64,000 nucleotides of DNA from Demequina sp. NBRC 110053. GTDB taxonomy: Bacteria > Actinomycetota > Actinomycetes > Actinomycetales > Demequinaceae. The translations under genes were made by a program, and so were the position numbers. Below, one piece after another: positions 54,139 to 61,904 of the stretch; positions within the stretch are counted from its first letter, which is position 1, and each line of letters starts with the position of its first letter. The notes under the pieces were generated by a model. The model was not told where the DNA came from and ran no database searches. It was given only the letters and a program-made list of their open reading frames with translations. The stretch covers positions 372,001 to 436,000 of the forward strand of contig NZ_BBRJ01000003.1 of NCBI RefSeq assembly GCF_002090095.1. The letters run 5' to 3'.

Positions 54139-55821
54139 CTACGACTCGATGACGATCGGGATGATCATGGGCCGGCGGCGCAGCTTGGTGCCCACGTAGC
54201 GCCCGAGGACCCGGCGCATCACCTGCTGCAGCTGGTGCTGGTCGGTCGAGCCGGTGCGGGCGGCGTCCTCCAGGGCGTTCTTGATCTGCGGCAGGATCGC
54301 GTCGAAGACGCTGTCGTCCTCGGCCAGTCCTCGCGCATGCACCTCAGGTCCGGACACCACCTTGCCGTTCGCGGAGTCGATGACCGCGAACACGGAGACG
54401 AAGCCCTCCTCCGACAGGATCCGGCGGTCCTTGAGCTCGGTGTCGGTGATCTCGCCCACGGAGGAGCCGTCGACGTAGACGTTGTGCGTCTCCACGGCGC
54501 CCACCACGCGCGCGCGGCCGTCCTTGAGGTCCACCACGACGCCGTTCTCCGCGAACATCACGTTCTTCTCCGGCACGCCGGTCTTCATCGCGAGCTTGCC
54601 GTTGGCGAGCAGGTGGCGAACCTCGCCGTGGACCGGCATCACGTTGCGCGGCTTGACGATGTTGTAGCAGTAGAGCAGCTCGCCCGCGCTCGCGTGCCCG
54701 GAGACGTGCACGCGCGCGCTTCCCTGGTGGACAACGGTCGCGCCCAGGCGCATGAGCCCGTTGATGACGCGGAAGACCGCGTTCTCGTTGCCCGGGATCA
54801 GGGACGAGGCGAGGATCACCATGTCGCCGGGACCGACCCTGAGCTTGTGGTCGAGGGACGCGATGCGGGACAGCGCCGCCATGGGCTCGCCCTGCGAGCC
54901 GGTGCACATGTAGACGACCTTCTCGGGCGGCATGTCGTCCGCCTTCTTGGCGTCGACGAGGATGTTCGCCGGCACGTCGAGGTAGCCCATCTCGGCAGCG
55001 ATGTTCATGTTGCGCACCATCGAGCGGCCCACGAAAGCGACGCGACGGCCGTGCGCGTGCGCGGCGTTGATGACCTGCTGGACGCGGTGCACGTGGCTCG
55101 AGAAGGAGGCGACCACCAGGCGGCCGGTCGCCTGCGAGAACATCTGGTCGAGCACGGGCGTGATCTCGACCTCGGATGCGGTGAAGCCGGGCGCCTCGGC
55201 GTTGGTCGAGTCCGTCATGAACAGGTCCACGCCACGTTCGCCCAGTTTCGCGAACGCTCGCAGGTCCGTGATGCGGCCGTCGAGCGGCAGCTGGTCCATC
55301 TTGAAGTCGCCCGTGTGCAGCACGGTGCCGGCGTCGGTCGTGATGAACACCGCGAGCGCATCCGGGATCGAGTGGTTGACGGCGACGAACTCGAGGCCGA
55401 ACTTCCCCAGCTGCTCCTGCTGCCCCTCCTTCACGGCGAGGGTGATGGGCTTCATCCGGTGCTCCTTGAGCTTGGCCTCGATGAAGGCCAGCGTCAGCTG
55501 GGAGCCGATGAGCGGGATGTCCTGGCGCATGCGCAGCAGGTAGGGAACGGCGCCGATGTGGTCCTCGTGGCCGTGCGTGAGCACGATCGCCTCGATGTCG
55601 TCCACACGGTCCTCGATGTAGCCGAAGTCCGGCAGGATCAGGTCGACGCCGGGCTGGTGGTCCTCGGGGAACAGCACGCCGCAGTCGACGACGAGCAGGC
55701 GGCCGTCGATCTCGAAGACGGCCATGTTGCGGCCCACCTCGCCCAGGCCTCCCAGCGGGACGATGCGCAGGGTGCCGGGCAGCAGCGGCTTCGGTTCGGT
55801 CAGCTCGGGATGGAAGTTCAC
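54139..55821 (-). CDS. rnj: RNase J
   Basis: RNase J is a metallo-beta-lactamase/beta-CASP ribonuclease with 5'-3' exo and endo activity in mRNA decay and rRNA maturation. The 560-residue protein has LTHGHEDHIGAVPYLL (zinc motif), LHTGDFKMDQLPLDG, DSTNAEAPGFT, the beta-CASP region VVASFSSHVHRVQQVI and MPVHGEVRHLLANG, with a C-terminal domain of about 100 residues. The GTG start at 55821 follows AGGAGA. It lies 7 bases after dapA, an order conserved in Actinobacteria. Confidence 0.97.
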   Translation of the reverse strand: MNFHPELTEPKPLLPGTLRIVPLGGLGEVGRNMAVFEIDGRLLVVDCGVLFPEDHQPGVDLILPDFGYIEDRVDDIEAIVLTHGHEDHIGAVPYLLRMRQDIPLIGSQLTLAFIEAKLKEHRMKPITLAVKEGQQEQLGKFGLEFVAVNHSIPDALAVFITTDAGTVLHTGDFKMDQLPLDGRITDLRAFAKLGERGVDLFMTDSTNAEAPGFTASEVEITPVLDQMFSQATGRLVVASFSSHVHRVQQVINAAHAHGRRVAFVGRSMVRNMNIAAEMGYLDVPANILVDAKKADDMPPEKVVYMCTGSQGEPMAALSRIASLDHKLRVGPGDMVILASSLIPGNENAVFRVINGLMRLGATVVHQGSARVHVSGHASAGELLYCYNIVKPRNVMPVHGEVRHLLANGKLAMKTGVPEKNVMFAENGVVVDLKDGRARVVGAVETHNVYVDGSSVGEITDTELKDRRILSEEGFVSVFAVIDSANGKVVSGPEVHARGLAEDDSVFDAILPQIKNALEDAARTGSTDQHQLQQVMRRVLGRYVGTKLRRRPMIIPIVIES

Positions 55822-55828
55822 GTGTCTC

Positions 55829-56722
55829 CTAGGGAACGGGAACGCCGCCGGCTCGCAGCGCGGCGGCGAGAGCGGCGAGCTCCTCGTCGTCCAGCGGCAG
55901 CAGCGGCAGGCGAGAGTGGCGCCCCGGGATGACGCCGAGCAGCTGCATGGCCGCCTTGGCGTTCGCGGCCCCGGGGCCGTTGAAGATGGCGTCGTGGACG
56001 GGCATCAGCTCGTCGTGCAGCGCCTCGGCGCGGGCGGTGTCGCCCGCGCCGTGTGCGGCGATCATCGCCGCGATGCGCTCGCCGGCGACGTGGGCGGTCA
56101 CGGAGACCACTCCCACGGCACCGGCGCGCAGGAAGTCGAGGGTGAGGGGGTCGTCGCCCGAGTACCAGGCGAGACCGGTCCGCGCGATGCGGTCCTTCGC
56201 GGGCTCGACCGCGCCCGTCGCGTCCTTGTTCGCGACGATGGTCTCGACCGCCGCGAGCGCATCGTACGAGTCATCGGTGAGGGCGATGCCGGTGCGTCCG
56301 GGGATGTCGTAGAGCATCACGGGAAGGTCCGACGCCGCCGCGATGGCCGTGAGGTGGGCGACGATGCCCTTCTGGGACGGCTTCGAGTAGTACGGCACCA
56401 GCGCGAGGATGCCGTCGACGCCGGCCTCGGCACCCTGCTCCGCCATGCGGATCGCGTGGGCGGTGTCGTTCGAGCCGGCGCCGGTGATGAGGGTCACGTC
56501 CGGCCCCACCGCCTCGCGGACGGCCTGGATCAGGGCGACCTTCTCGGGAGCGTGGGTGGTGGGCGCCTCGCCGGTCGTGCCCGACAGCACGAGTCCGTCC
56601 GATCCGTGCGCCACCAGGTGCTTCGCGAGCTGCGCGCAGGCCTCGAGGTCGAGCTCGCCGTCGGCGTGCATCGGGGTCACCATGGCGGTCAGCACGGTGC
56701 CGAACGGGGGCGAGGTCGTCAT
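55829..56722 (-). CDS. dapA: DapA, 4-hydroxy-tetrahydrodipicolinate synthase
   Basis: DapA condenses pyruvate with aspartate semialdehyde, the first committed step to DAP and lysine. The 297-residue TIM-barrel protein has GLVLSGTTGEAPTTHAPEK, YYSKPSQKGIVAHL, MLYDIPGRTGIAL (Tyr motif) and the Schiff-base Lys in IVANKDATGAVEP. ATG 56722 is chosen because TAGGTT ends 6 bases upstream. An ATG two codons earlier (56728) would abut that element. It is the first gene of a dapA-rnj unit. Confidence 0.96.
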   Translation of the reverse strand: MTTSPPFGTVLTAMVTPMHADGELDLEACAQLAKHLVAHGSDGLVLSGTTGEAPTTHAPEKVALIQAVREAVGPDVTLITGAGSNDTAHAIRMAEQGAEAGVDGILALVPYYSKPSQKGIVAHLTAIAAASDLPVMLYDIPGRTGIALTDDSYDALAAVETIVANKDATGAVEPAKDRIARTGLAWYSGDDPLTLDFLRAGAVGVVSVTAHVAGERIAAMIAAHGAGDTARAEALHDELMPVHDAIFNGPGAANAKAAMQLLGVIPGRHSRLPLLPLDDEELAALAAALRAGGVPVP

Positions 56723-56728
56723 GGGCAT

Positions 56729-56734
56729 AACCTA
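56729..56734 (-). promoter_or_regulatory. Candidate -10 element of dapA
   Basis: TAGGTT on the minus strand is followed by 6 bases and ATG 56722. It argues against ATG 56728, which would directly touch the hexamer. Confidence 0.55.
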
Positions 56735-56803
56735 TCGCGACCAGGCCCATCGCTCCCGCGCGCTCGTGGTGGTCGAATCTCGCTCATCGCGGCCCTTAAA
56801 CGA

Positions 56804-56873
56804 GCGAGTTGGGCCCAACTCGCGCACGTAGAGCGGTTGACGCACCGGAACCGACCGCGGGGAGGGCCGATGC
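56804..56873. repeat. Dispersed palindromic element, copy C
   Basis: A perfect 20-base palindrome (56804-56823, arm GCGAGTTGGG) is followed by a tail similar to copy B at 37751, ending in GGGCCGATGC (56864-56873). It lies between the cupin gene and dapA, both on the minus strand. Confidence 0.85.
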
Positions 56874-56884
56874 ACTTGCTGGGT

Positions 56885-56895
56885 GGGCGTCGCCC
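56885..56895 (-). terminator. Short hairpin after the cupin gene
   Basis: GGGCG, T, CGCCC form a perfect 5-base stem with a single-base loop immediately past the cupin stop codon. The loop is too tight for a stable hairpin without opening one pair, so this is a weak terminator candidate only. Confidence 0.25.
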
Positions 56896-56896
56896 G

Positions 56897-57235
56897 TCAC
56901 CGTTCGCCGCGGGTCGCCACCGTGAGAAGCATCGCGCAGTCGGTCACCGCTTCGAGGCCGTGCCTCGCCTGCGGGATCTCGAGAAAGTCTCCCGCGCTCA
57001 TCGCGAGCTCGCGCTCCCCCACCGTGAGGGTCACCTCGCCCCGCAGCACCTGGAGCGTGGCCTCGGCGGGCGCATCGTGCTCGTGGAGGCGATTGCCTCC
57101 CGCGACCGCGATGAGCGTCTGGCGCAGGTCGTGCTCGTGGTCCCCCACGAGCGTGATCGAGTGGCGCCCGCTGTGCTCGTCGTACGCGAGCGCGAGCTGC
57201 TGGTCGATGAGCGCCTCGAGGCCGACGATCTCCAT
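56897..57235 (-). CDS. Small cupin-domain protein
   Basis: The 112-residue protein is a single cupin barrel. GGNRLHEHDAPAEATLQVLR is the first cupin motif (two His and a Glu-like position) and GDFLEIPQARHGLEAVTD the second (His). Metal-binding small cupins have many roles, and no substrate is implied by the neighbours (a membrane protein upstream, dapA downstream). The ATG at 57235 with GGTGGG upstream is preferred over a TTG at 57250. Confidence 0.85.
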   Translation of the reverse strand: MEIVGLEALIDQQLALAYDEHSGRHSITLVGDHEHDLRQTLIAVAGGNRLHEHDAPAEATLQVLRGEVTLTVGERELAMSAGDFLEIPQARHGLEAVTDCAMLLTVATRGER

Positions 57236-57274
57236 CCCACCATCATGCAACGCGCAACGGCCGAGCGAGCAGGA

Positions 57275-57826
57275 TCAGCCCGCCGCGATCAGCGCCTCGA
57301 CGTCGGCGGCCTCGAGCTCGCCTGAGCCGTCGATGACGAGCGTCGCCCGCGAGGCCTCGAACCCGGGGATCGCCTCGCCGCCCACGCCCACCGCAGGGAA
57401 GGTGAGCTCGTCGGCCGAGGCCGAAGGCTTCGACAGCTCGACGATGAAGGAGTGGCTGCCACCCGCATCGGTGCCGACGACGATGGCGCGCGGCGTGGTG
57501 TCGCCGAAGACATCGTCCCACTGCTGGACGACCTTGGAGATGGGTGCCTCTGTGGCGCCCCTGTCGCCCTCGAGAGTCACGCCCACGACGACGGACGCTG
57601 GATCGAGCAGCGTGATGGTGTCCGAGGTGACGGTCGCGCCGTTGGCTGGGATGACCCACAGGTCGCCCTCGGCGGAGTCGTTGCTCGCGGCTGCGATCGC
57701 CCAGCCGCCGAACAGTCCGAGCGCTAGCGCGATGACGGTGACGATGGCCGTGACCTTCAGCCCCGTCCGCGTCGACTCCTTCGTCACCGTGATGTCGCCC
57801 GACGTGCCGCCCTTGGTCTCGCTCAT
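57275..57826 (-). CDS. Membrane-anchored hypothetical protein
   Basis: This is a 183-residue protein with a polar cytoplasmic N-terminus of about 22 residues and one membrane helix ([20 protein letters not shown]). An extracytoplasmic domain of about 130 residues follows ([51 protein letters not shown]). No Cys lipobox is present and I recognise no family. It is followed by the cupin gene after 39 bases. AGGGAGAGAG precedes the ATG. Confidence 0.75.
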   Translation of the reverse strand: MSETKGGTSGDITVTKESTRTGLKVTAIVTVIALALGLFGGWAIAAASNDSAEGDLWVIPANGATVTSDTITLLDPASVVVGVTLEGDRGATEAPISKVVQQWDDVFGDTTPRAIVVGTDAGGSHSFIVELSKPSASADELTFPAVGVGGEAIPGFEASRATLVIDGSGELEAADVEALIAAG

Positions 57827-57951
57827 TGCGCTCTCTCCCTGTCGCCTGCCCTCGGTGGAATGCCCCTAGTGTGGCGCATCCGACCGGTCACACGCGCGAC
57901 GTCCCCGCCCCACGCGCATCGGCGCTGCGGCCCGCTGTCAGCGCCCGGGCG

Positions 57952-57957
57952 TACGCT
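57952..57957 (+). promoter_or_regulatory. Candidate -10 element of thyA
   Basis: TACGCT is followed by 6 bases and the thyA ATG at 57964, predicting a leaderless mRNA. No ribosome binding site is visible. Confidence 0.6.
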
Positions 57958-57963
57958 GTCGCC

Positions 57964-58767
57964 ATGGCCGCGATCCCCACGCCGTACGAGGACCTGCTGC
58001 GCGACGTGCTCGCGAAGGGCACGCGCAAGGACGACCGCACCGGGACGGGCACGCTGTCCGTGTTCGGCCGCCAGCTGCGCTTCGACCTGTCGCGGGGCTT
58101 CCCGCTCATCACCACCAAGCGGGTCCATGTGCGCTCCGTGGTGGGCGAGCTGCTGTGGTTCCTGCGAGGCGACACCAATGTGCGGTGGTTGCAGGAGCGC
58201 GGGATCTCCATCTGGGACGAGTGGGCGAACGCCGACGGCGACCTGGGGCCGGTGTACGGCTACCAGTGGCGCTCGTGGCCCGCACCCGGCGGCGGCCACG
58301 TGGACCAGATCGCGGCCGTGATCGAGTCGATACGGACCAAGCCGGACTCTCGCCGGCACATCGTGAGCGCGTGGAACCCTGCGCTCGTCGACGAGATGGC
58401 GCTGCCGCCCTGCCATGCGCTGTTCCAGTTCTACGTCGCGGACGGTCGGCTCAGCTGCCAGCTGTACCAGCGCAGCGCGGACCTGTTCCTTGGCGTGCCG
58501 TTCAACATCGCCTCGTACGCGCTGCTCACCCACATGATCGCCGCCCAGACCGACCTCGAGGTGGGCGACTTCGTGTGGACCGGCGGCGACTGCCACATCT
58601 ACTCCAATCACCTCGAACAGGTCGAGCTGCAGCTGTCGCGCGACCCCTACCCGTATCCCATGCTCACGCTGCCCGCCAAGGACTCGCTGTTCGACTACGA
58701 CATCGAGGACGTGGTGATCGAGAACTACCAGCACCACCCGGGCATCAAGGCGCCCGTCGCGGTCTGA
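57964..58767 (+). CDS. thyA: ThyA, thymidylate synthase
   Basis: ThyA methylates dUMP to dTMP using methylenetetrahydrofolate. The 267-residue protein has [47 protein letters not shown], the nucleophile Cys in [19 protein letters not shown], and [20 protein letters not shown]. The ATG at 57964 gives the standard length of about 264 residues. dfrA follows after 4 bases and regenerates the folate used by ThyA. Confidence 0.98.
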   Translation: MAAIPTPYEDLLRDVLAKGTRKDDRTGTGTLSVFGRQLRFDLSRGFPLITTKRVHVRSVVGELLWFLRGDTNVRWLQERGISIWDEWANADGDLGPVYGYQWRSWPAPGGGHVDQIAAVIESIRTKPDSRRHIVSAWNPALVDEMALPPCHALFQFYVADGRLSCQLYQRSADLFLGVPFNIASYALLTHMIAAQTDLEVGDFVWTGGDCHIYSNHLEQVELQLSRDPYPYPMLTLPAKDSLFDYDIEDVVIENYQHHPGIKAPVAV

Positions 58768-58771
58768 TCCC

Positions 58772-59278
58772 ATGCTCAAGGCGATCTGGGCGCAGGCGCG
58801 CGACGGCTTTGGGCGTCCGGTCATCGGCTCGGCCGGCGACATGCCGTGGCACCTGCCCGAGGACCTGGCGCACTTCAAGGAGCTCACGACCGGGGCTCCC
58901 GTCATCATGGGCCGGCGCACCTGGGAGTCCTTCCCGGCGCGGTTTCGGCCCCTCCCTGGCCGGGTGAACGTCGTGATCACCACGGGCGGTGCGATCGACG
59001 GGGCCGATGCGGTGGTCGGGTCGCTCGACGAAGCCCTCGTCGCCGCGGCACGGCTCGCCGAGGGGCGCGATGCGTGGGTCATCGGCGGCGGACGCGTCTA
59101 CGCCGAGGCGATGGAGCGCCTGGACCTCCTCGAGGTCACCGAGATCGACCTCGAGGTCGATGGCGACACCTTCGCACCCGCGATCGACGGTGCGGCGTGG
59201 GAGCCCACTGAAGAAGGAGAATGGGCGACCTCGCGCACCGGGACGCGGTACCGCTTCCTGACCTACGCGAGGCGGTGA
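58772..59278 (+). CDS. dfrA: Dihydrofolate reductase
   Basis: The enzyme reduces dihydrofolate to tetrahydrofolate with NADPH. The 168-residue protein has IGSAGDMPWHLPEDLAHFKE (active-site Trp and acidic residue), VIMGRRTWESFPARFRPLPG (NADPH-binding) and AWVIGGGRVYAEAM. It is transcribed with thyA (4-base gap), a common pairing because ThyA oxidises the folate that this enzyme recycles. Confidence 0.97.
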   Translation: MLKAIWAQARDGFGRPVIGSAGDMPWHLPEDLAHFKELTTGAPVIMGRRTWESFPARFRPLPGRVNVVITTGGAIDGADAVVGSLDEALVAAARLAEGRDAWVIGGGRVYAEAMERLDLLEVTEIDLEVDGDTFAPAIDGAAWEPTEEGEWATSRTGTRYRFLTYARR

Positions 59279-59285
59279 CCGCCCG

Positions 59286-59393
59286 CTAGAAGATCGCGCT
59301 GATGAGGAACCCGCCTGTGGCGGTGAGGATCAGCGCGGCGATCGTCACTCCTGCCACCAGGCGCGTGCGGCGCTGCCGTCTGTCGTCGCTCAT
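59286..59393 (-). CDS. Very small membrane protein (35 residues)
   Basis: A 36-codon frame reads MSDDRRQRRTRLVAGVTIAA and then LILTATGGFLISAIF before TAG. It has a charged cytoplasmic N-terminus and one membrane helix. It sits between convergent dfrA and the divergent GNAT gene. TAGAGT (59402-59407) lies 8 bases before the ATG, so a leaderless mRNA is likely. The topology and positively charged N-terminus argue that it is real, but I do not recognise a family. Confidence 0.65.
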   Translation of the reverse strand: MSDDRRQRRTRLVAGVTIAALILTATGGFLISAIF

Positions 59394-59401
59394 AGTGCGT
59401 C

Positions 59402-59407
59402 ACTCTA
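59402..59407 (-). promoter_or_regulatory. Candidate -10 element of the 35-residue membrane protein gene
   Basis: TAGAGT on the minus strand is followed by 8 bases and ATG at 59393. It lies only 15 bases from the divergent -10-like CAGGAT at 59422. Confidence 0.45.
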
Positions 59408-59421
59408 GCGCCTGTGGCTGG

Positions 59422-59427
59422 CAGGAT
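59422..59427 (+). promoter_or_regulatory. Candidate -10 element of the first GNAT gene
   Basis: CAGGAT is followed by 6 bases and ATG at 59434, predicting a leaderless mRNA. Confidence 0.45.
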
Positions 59428-59433
59428 GACCGC

Positions 59434-60105
59434 ATGCCCTACGCCGTGCCGCAGCGCATCGAGACCGAGCGACTGGTGCTGCGCCCGTACGTCGCCACGG
59501 ACGCCGAGGCGCTCGCCGCCGTGGTGCCCCGCAACATGGACCACCTGCGCCGGTACATGGAGTGGATCGCGTTCGAGCCGCAGACAGTGGAACAGCGGCG
59601 CGCATGGATCGCGGACGTGAACGGCAAGTGGGACGCGGATACCGACTTCACGATGGGCATCTTCCTGCAAGGCGGCGAGGCCGAACTCGTCGGTGGCACC
59701 GGCTTCCACGTGCGCACCGACCCTGACCGACTCGAGATCGGCTACTGGATCGATGCGGGCCACGAGGGACGCGGCCTCGTCACGGAGGCCGTGGCCGCGC
59801 TCACACGGGTGGGGCTTGAGCTGGCGGGCGCCGACCTGGTCGACATCGCTCACGCCCAGACGAATGTGCGGTCGGGCGCGATCCCCTCGCGTCTGGGCTT
59901 CGTGCGTGAGGAGCGCGCCCGTGCGCCGCTGTTCGATGCCGGCGCACCGGTGGCCGCGAGCCGCGAATGCGCGGACGATGGTGCCATGGTGCCGGCCGTC
60001 ACGTGGCGGGCTTCGCGAGAGACGCTGTCGCGTGAGCCGCTCGCGTCGTGGCCGCGCCCGCTGGCCTTCGATGCCGCGGGGTCGCAGATCGCCTGGCCCG
60101 CATGA
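59434..60105 (+). CDS. GNAT acetyltransferase, RimJ/RimL type
   Basis: The 223-residue protein starts MPYAVPQRIETERLVLRPYV, typical of RimL-like N-acetyltransferases. RLEIGYWIDAGHEGRGLVTE is the acetyl-CoA-binding beta4-alpha3 region, and HAQTNVRSGAIPSRLGFVRE contains the N..S-iprklGF motif. The C-terminal 45 residues (WRASRETLSREPLASWPRPL) extend beyond the core. The protein substrate is unknown. The next gene is a paralogue and overlaps by 4 bases. Confidence 0.9.
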   Translation: MPYAVPQRIETERLVLRPYVATDAEALAAVVPRNMDHLRRYMEWIAFEPQTVEQRRAWIADVNGKWDADTDFTMGIFLQGGEAELVGGTGFHVRTDPDRLEIGYWIDAGHEGRGLVTEAVAALTRVGLELAGADLVDIAHAQTNVRSGAIPSRLGFVREERARAPLFDAGAPVAASRECADDGAMVPAVTWRASRETLSREPLASWPRPLAFDAAGSQIAWPA

Positions 60106-60671
60106 CGCCATCGCTCGCGGGCGTTCCGACCCGCATCGAGACCCGGCGGCTGGTGCTGCGGGCGTTCGAGGCTGCGGACGCGGAGGCCTTCGATGCGCTC
60201 GTCATGTCCTCGATCGACCACCTCCTGCCGTGGCAGCCGTGGGCTGCCGACGAGCCGCATCCGATGGACCAGCGACGGAGAGACCTCGGCGCCCTGGGCG
60301 AGCAGCTGCGCGCCGGCTCCGAGGCTCACTACGCGATCACCTATGCTGGCGACGGGATGCTGCTGGGCAGTGCGGCGCTCGTGCCCGGCGCGAGCGCGGG
60401 GTGCATCGAGGTGGGCTACTGGCTCGGCGTCACCCACACGGGCTGCGGCTATGCGACCGAGGCCGCGCGTGTGCTCACTCATGTGGGGCTCGCGACGCTG
60501 GGACTCCCGCGGCTCGAGATCTGGGCCGACGAGGCGAACGACGCTTCCAACGCCGTCGCGCGCCGCGCCGGCTACGCGTTCGAGTCGACGCAGCAGTCCT
60601 ACCTCGACGATGCCGGAGAGCCACCGCTCATGAACGTGTGGGTCGCCGACGGGGGCTGGCTCGCGCGCTGA
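60102..60671 (+). CDS. GNAT acetyltransferase, RimJ/RimL type (second copy)
   Basis: The 189-residue protein starts MTPSLAGVPTRIETRRLVLR and has EVGYWLGVTHTGCGYATEAA (acetyl-CoA site) and WADEANDASNAVARRAGYAF. It shares the layout of the preceding GNAT protein (IETxRLVLR, then S/M-DHL..W), so the two probably arose by duplication and then diverged. The ATG overlaps the upstream stop (ATGA), giving translational coupling. Confidence 0.9.
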   Translation: MTPSLAGVPTRIETRRLVLRAFEAADAEAFDALVMSSIDHLLPWQPWAADEPHPMDQRRRDLGALGEQLRAGSEAHYAITYAGDGMLLGSAALVPGASAGCIEVGYWLGVTHTGCGYATEAARVLTHVGLATLGLPRLEIWADEANDASNAVARRAGYAFESTQQSYLDDAGEPPLMNVWVADGGWLAR

Positions 60672-60705
60672 AGCGGTGCCCCGCCCCCGTCCGCCCTCCC
60701 GCGTA

Positions 60706-60788
60706 CGGAAGTCGCAGATGATCTGCGCGTCGAGCGGCGACTCCCCGTTTGGCAGCACGCGACCGCGACAGTTCATCTGCGACTTCGG
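60706..60788. repeat. Long interrupted inverted repeat before azlC
   Basis: CGGAAGTCGCAGATGA (60706-60721) and TCATCTGCGACTTCGG (60773-60788) pair at 15 of 16 positions across a 51-base interval. A smaller perfect hairpin, GCAGAT, G, ATCTGC (60714-60726), is nested over the left arm, so two alternative folds compete. It lies 35 bases past the second GNAT gene and 88 bases before azlC. Confidence 0.75.
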
Positions 60789-60864
60789 TCCATGCTCGCC
60801 TGACGAGGCCGGCGCCAGCCAGGCAGGAGCCACCTCGCCCGGCAGCGGCCCCCGCGCCGCGTGC

Positions 60865-60870
60865 CAGGAT
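60865..60870 (+). promoter_or_regulatory. Candidate -10 element of azlC
   Basis: CAGGAT is followed by 6 bases and ATG at 60877, as at the first GNAT gene. Confidence 0.45.
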
Positions 60871-60876
60871 GAGCGC

Positions 60877-61566
60877 ATGCAGCGCCTGTCCCCCGTCCGC
60901 CAGCAGGCGGTGTCGGTGTCGCTCGCGACGGGTGCGTACGCGATCAGCTTTGGCGCCTTGTCGGTGGCGGCCGGCCTCGACGTGTGGCAGACGATGGCGC
61001 TGAGTCTGCTGGTGTTCTCGGGCGGCTCGCAGTTCGCGTTCGTCGGAGTGATCGCCGCGGGCGGCTCGCCCGGCGCCGCCGTGGCGACCAGCACCGTTCT
61101 GGGACTGCGCAACGGGTTCTACGGCGTGGGCCTCGCGCCCGTCCTGAGGCCCATGCGCGGCCTCCGGCTCGCCTGGGCGAGCCAGGTGACCATCGACGAG
61201 TCGACCGCGGTCGCCCTCGCCCAGCCGGCCGACGACGTTCCGGCCAGGCGCGCCGGGTTCTGGTGGACCGGCGTGGGCGTGTTCGCGCTGTGGAACGCGG
61301 TCACCGTCGTGGGTGCTGTGCTCGGCTCGCGCATCGGCGATCCCGCGCAGTGGGGACTCGATGCTGCCGCGGCAGCCGCGTTCCTGGGACTGCTGTGGCC
61401 GCGCCTCGCCTCGCGGGCCGCGCAGGCGGTGGCGGGCGCATCGGCTGTCCTCGCTTTGCTGCTCACGCCCGTGCTGCCCGCGGGACTGCCGATCCTGGCC
61501 GCCGCCCTCGTCGCCATCGCCGCGGGCTGGCGCGCGCCACGGAGCCGAGCGGAGGTTCCCGAGTGA
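60877..61566 (+). CDS. azlC: AzlC family branched-chain amino acid exporter, large subunit
   Basis: AzlC and AzlD form a two-part exporter for branched-chain amino acids and analogues (BrnFE/YgaZH type). The 229-residue protein has GAYAISFGALSVAAGLDVWQ, SLLVFSGGSQFAFVGVIAAG and GLRNGFYGVGLAPVLRPM, all family signatures, with about seven membrane helices. Position 60877 is chosen over an upstream in-frame extension that reads through the inverted repeat. It overlaps azlD by 4 bases. Confidence 0.93.
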   Translation: MQRLSPVRQQAVSVSLATGAYAISFGALSVAAGLDVWQTMALSLLVFSGGSQFAFVGVIAAGGSPGAAVATSTVLGLRNGFYGVGLAPVLRPMRGLRLAWASQVTIDESTAVALAQPADDVPARRAGFWWTGVGVFALWNAVTVVGAVLGSRIGDPAQWGLDAAAAAAFLGLLWPRLASRAAQAVAGASAVLALLLTPVLPAGLPILAAALVAIAAGWRAPRSRAEVPE

Positions 61567-61886
61567 GCGCCTACGCCCTCCTGTGGGCAGCGATCGTCGC
61601 CGCCGGACTGCTCGCGTGGCTGACCAAGCTCGCGGGCCACACCGTGCCCGAGGCGTGGCTCGAGAACCCTCGCGTGCACCGCATCGCGGCCTTCGTCACC
61701 GTGGCCCTGCTGAGCGCGCTGTTCGCCGTGCAGGCCTTCACGGCGGGCTCGTCCGTGGTCGTGGACGCCCGGGTCGCCGCCGTCGCGGTGGCAGCCGTGC
61801 TGCTGTGGCGGAGGGCGCCCTTCATCGTCGTGGTGCTGGCCGCCGCTGTCGTGGCGGCGGCGCTGCGCTGGCTCGGCTGGGGCTGA
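61563..61886 (+). CDS. azlD: AzlD family branched-chain amino acid exporter, small subunit
   Basis: The 107-residue protein has three to four membrane helices. VSAYALLWAAIVAAGLLAWL and then a positively charged turn (HRIAAFVTVALLSALFAVQA) are followed by LLWRRAPFIVVVLAAAVVAA, matching AzlD/BrnE. The GTG start overlaps the azlC stop (GTGA), so the two subunits are probably made in balance. Confidence 0.9.
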   Translation: MSAYALLWAAIVAAGLLAWLTKLAGHTVPEAWLENPRVHRIAAFVTVALLSALFAVQAFTAGSSVVVDARVAAVAVAAVLLWRRAPFIVVVLAAAVVAAALRWLGWG

Positions 61887-61904
61887 CGCCCTGACTACGT
61901 ACGC

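Noticed and set aside
60676..60876. Upstream extension of azlC across the inverted repeat
   Set aside because: The extra residues are not hydrophobic and do not resemble AzlC; the CAGGAT element and homology fix the start at 60877.
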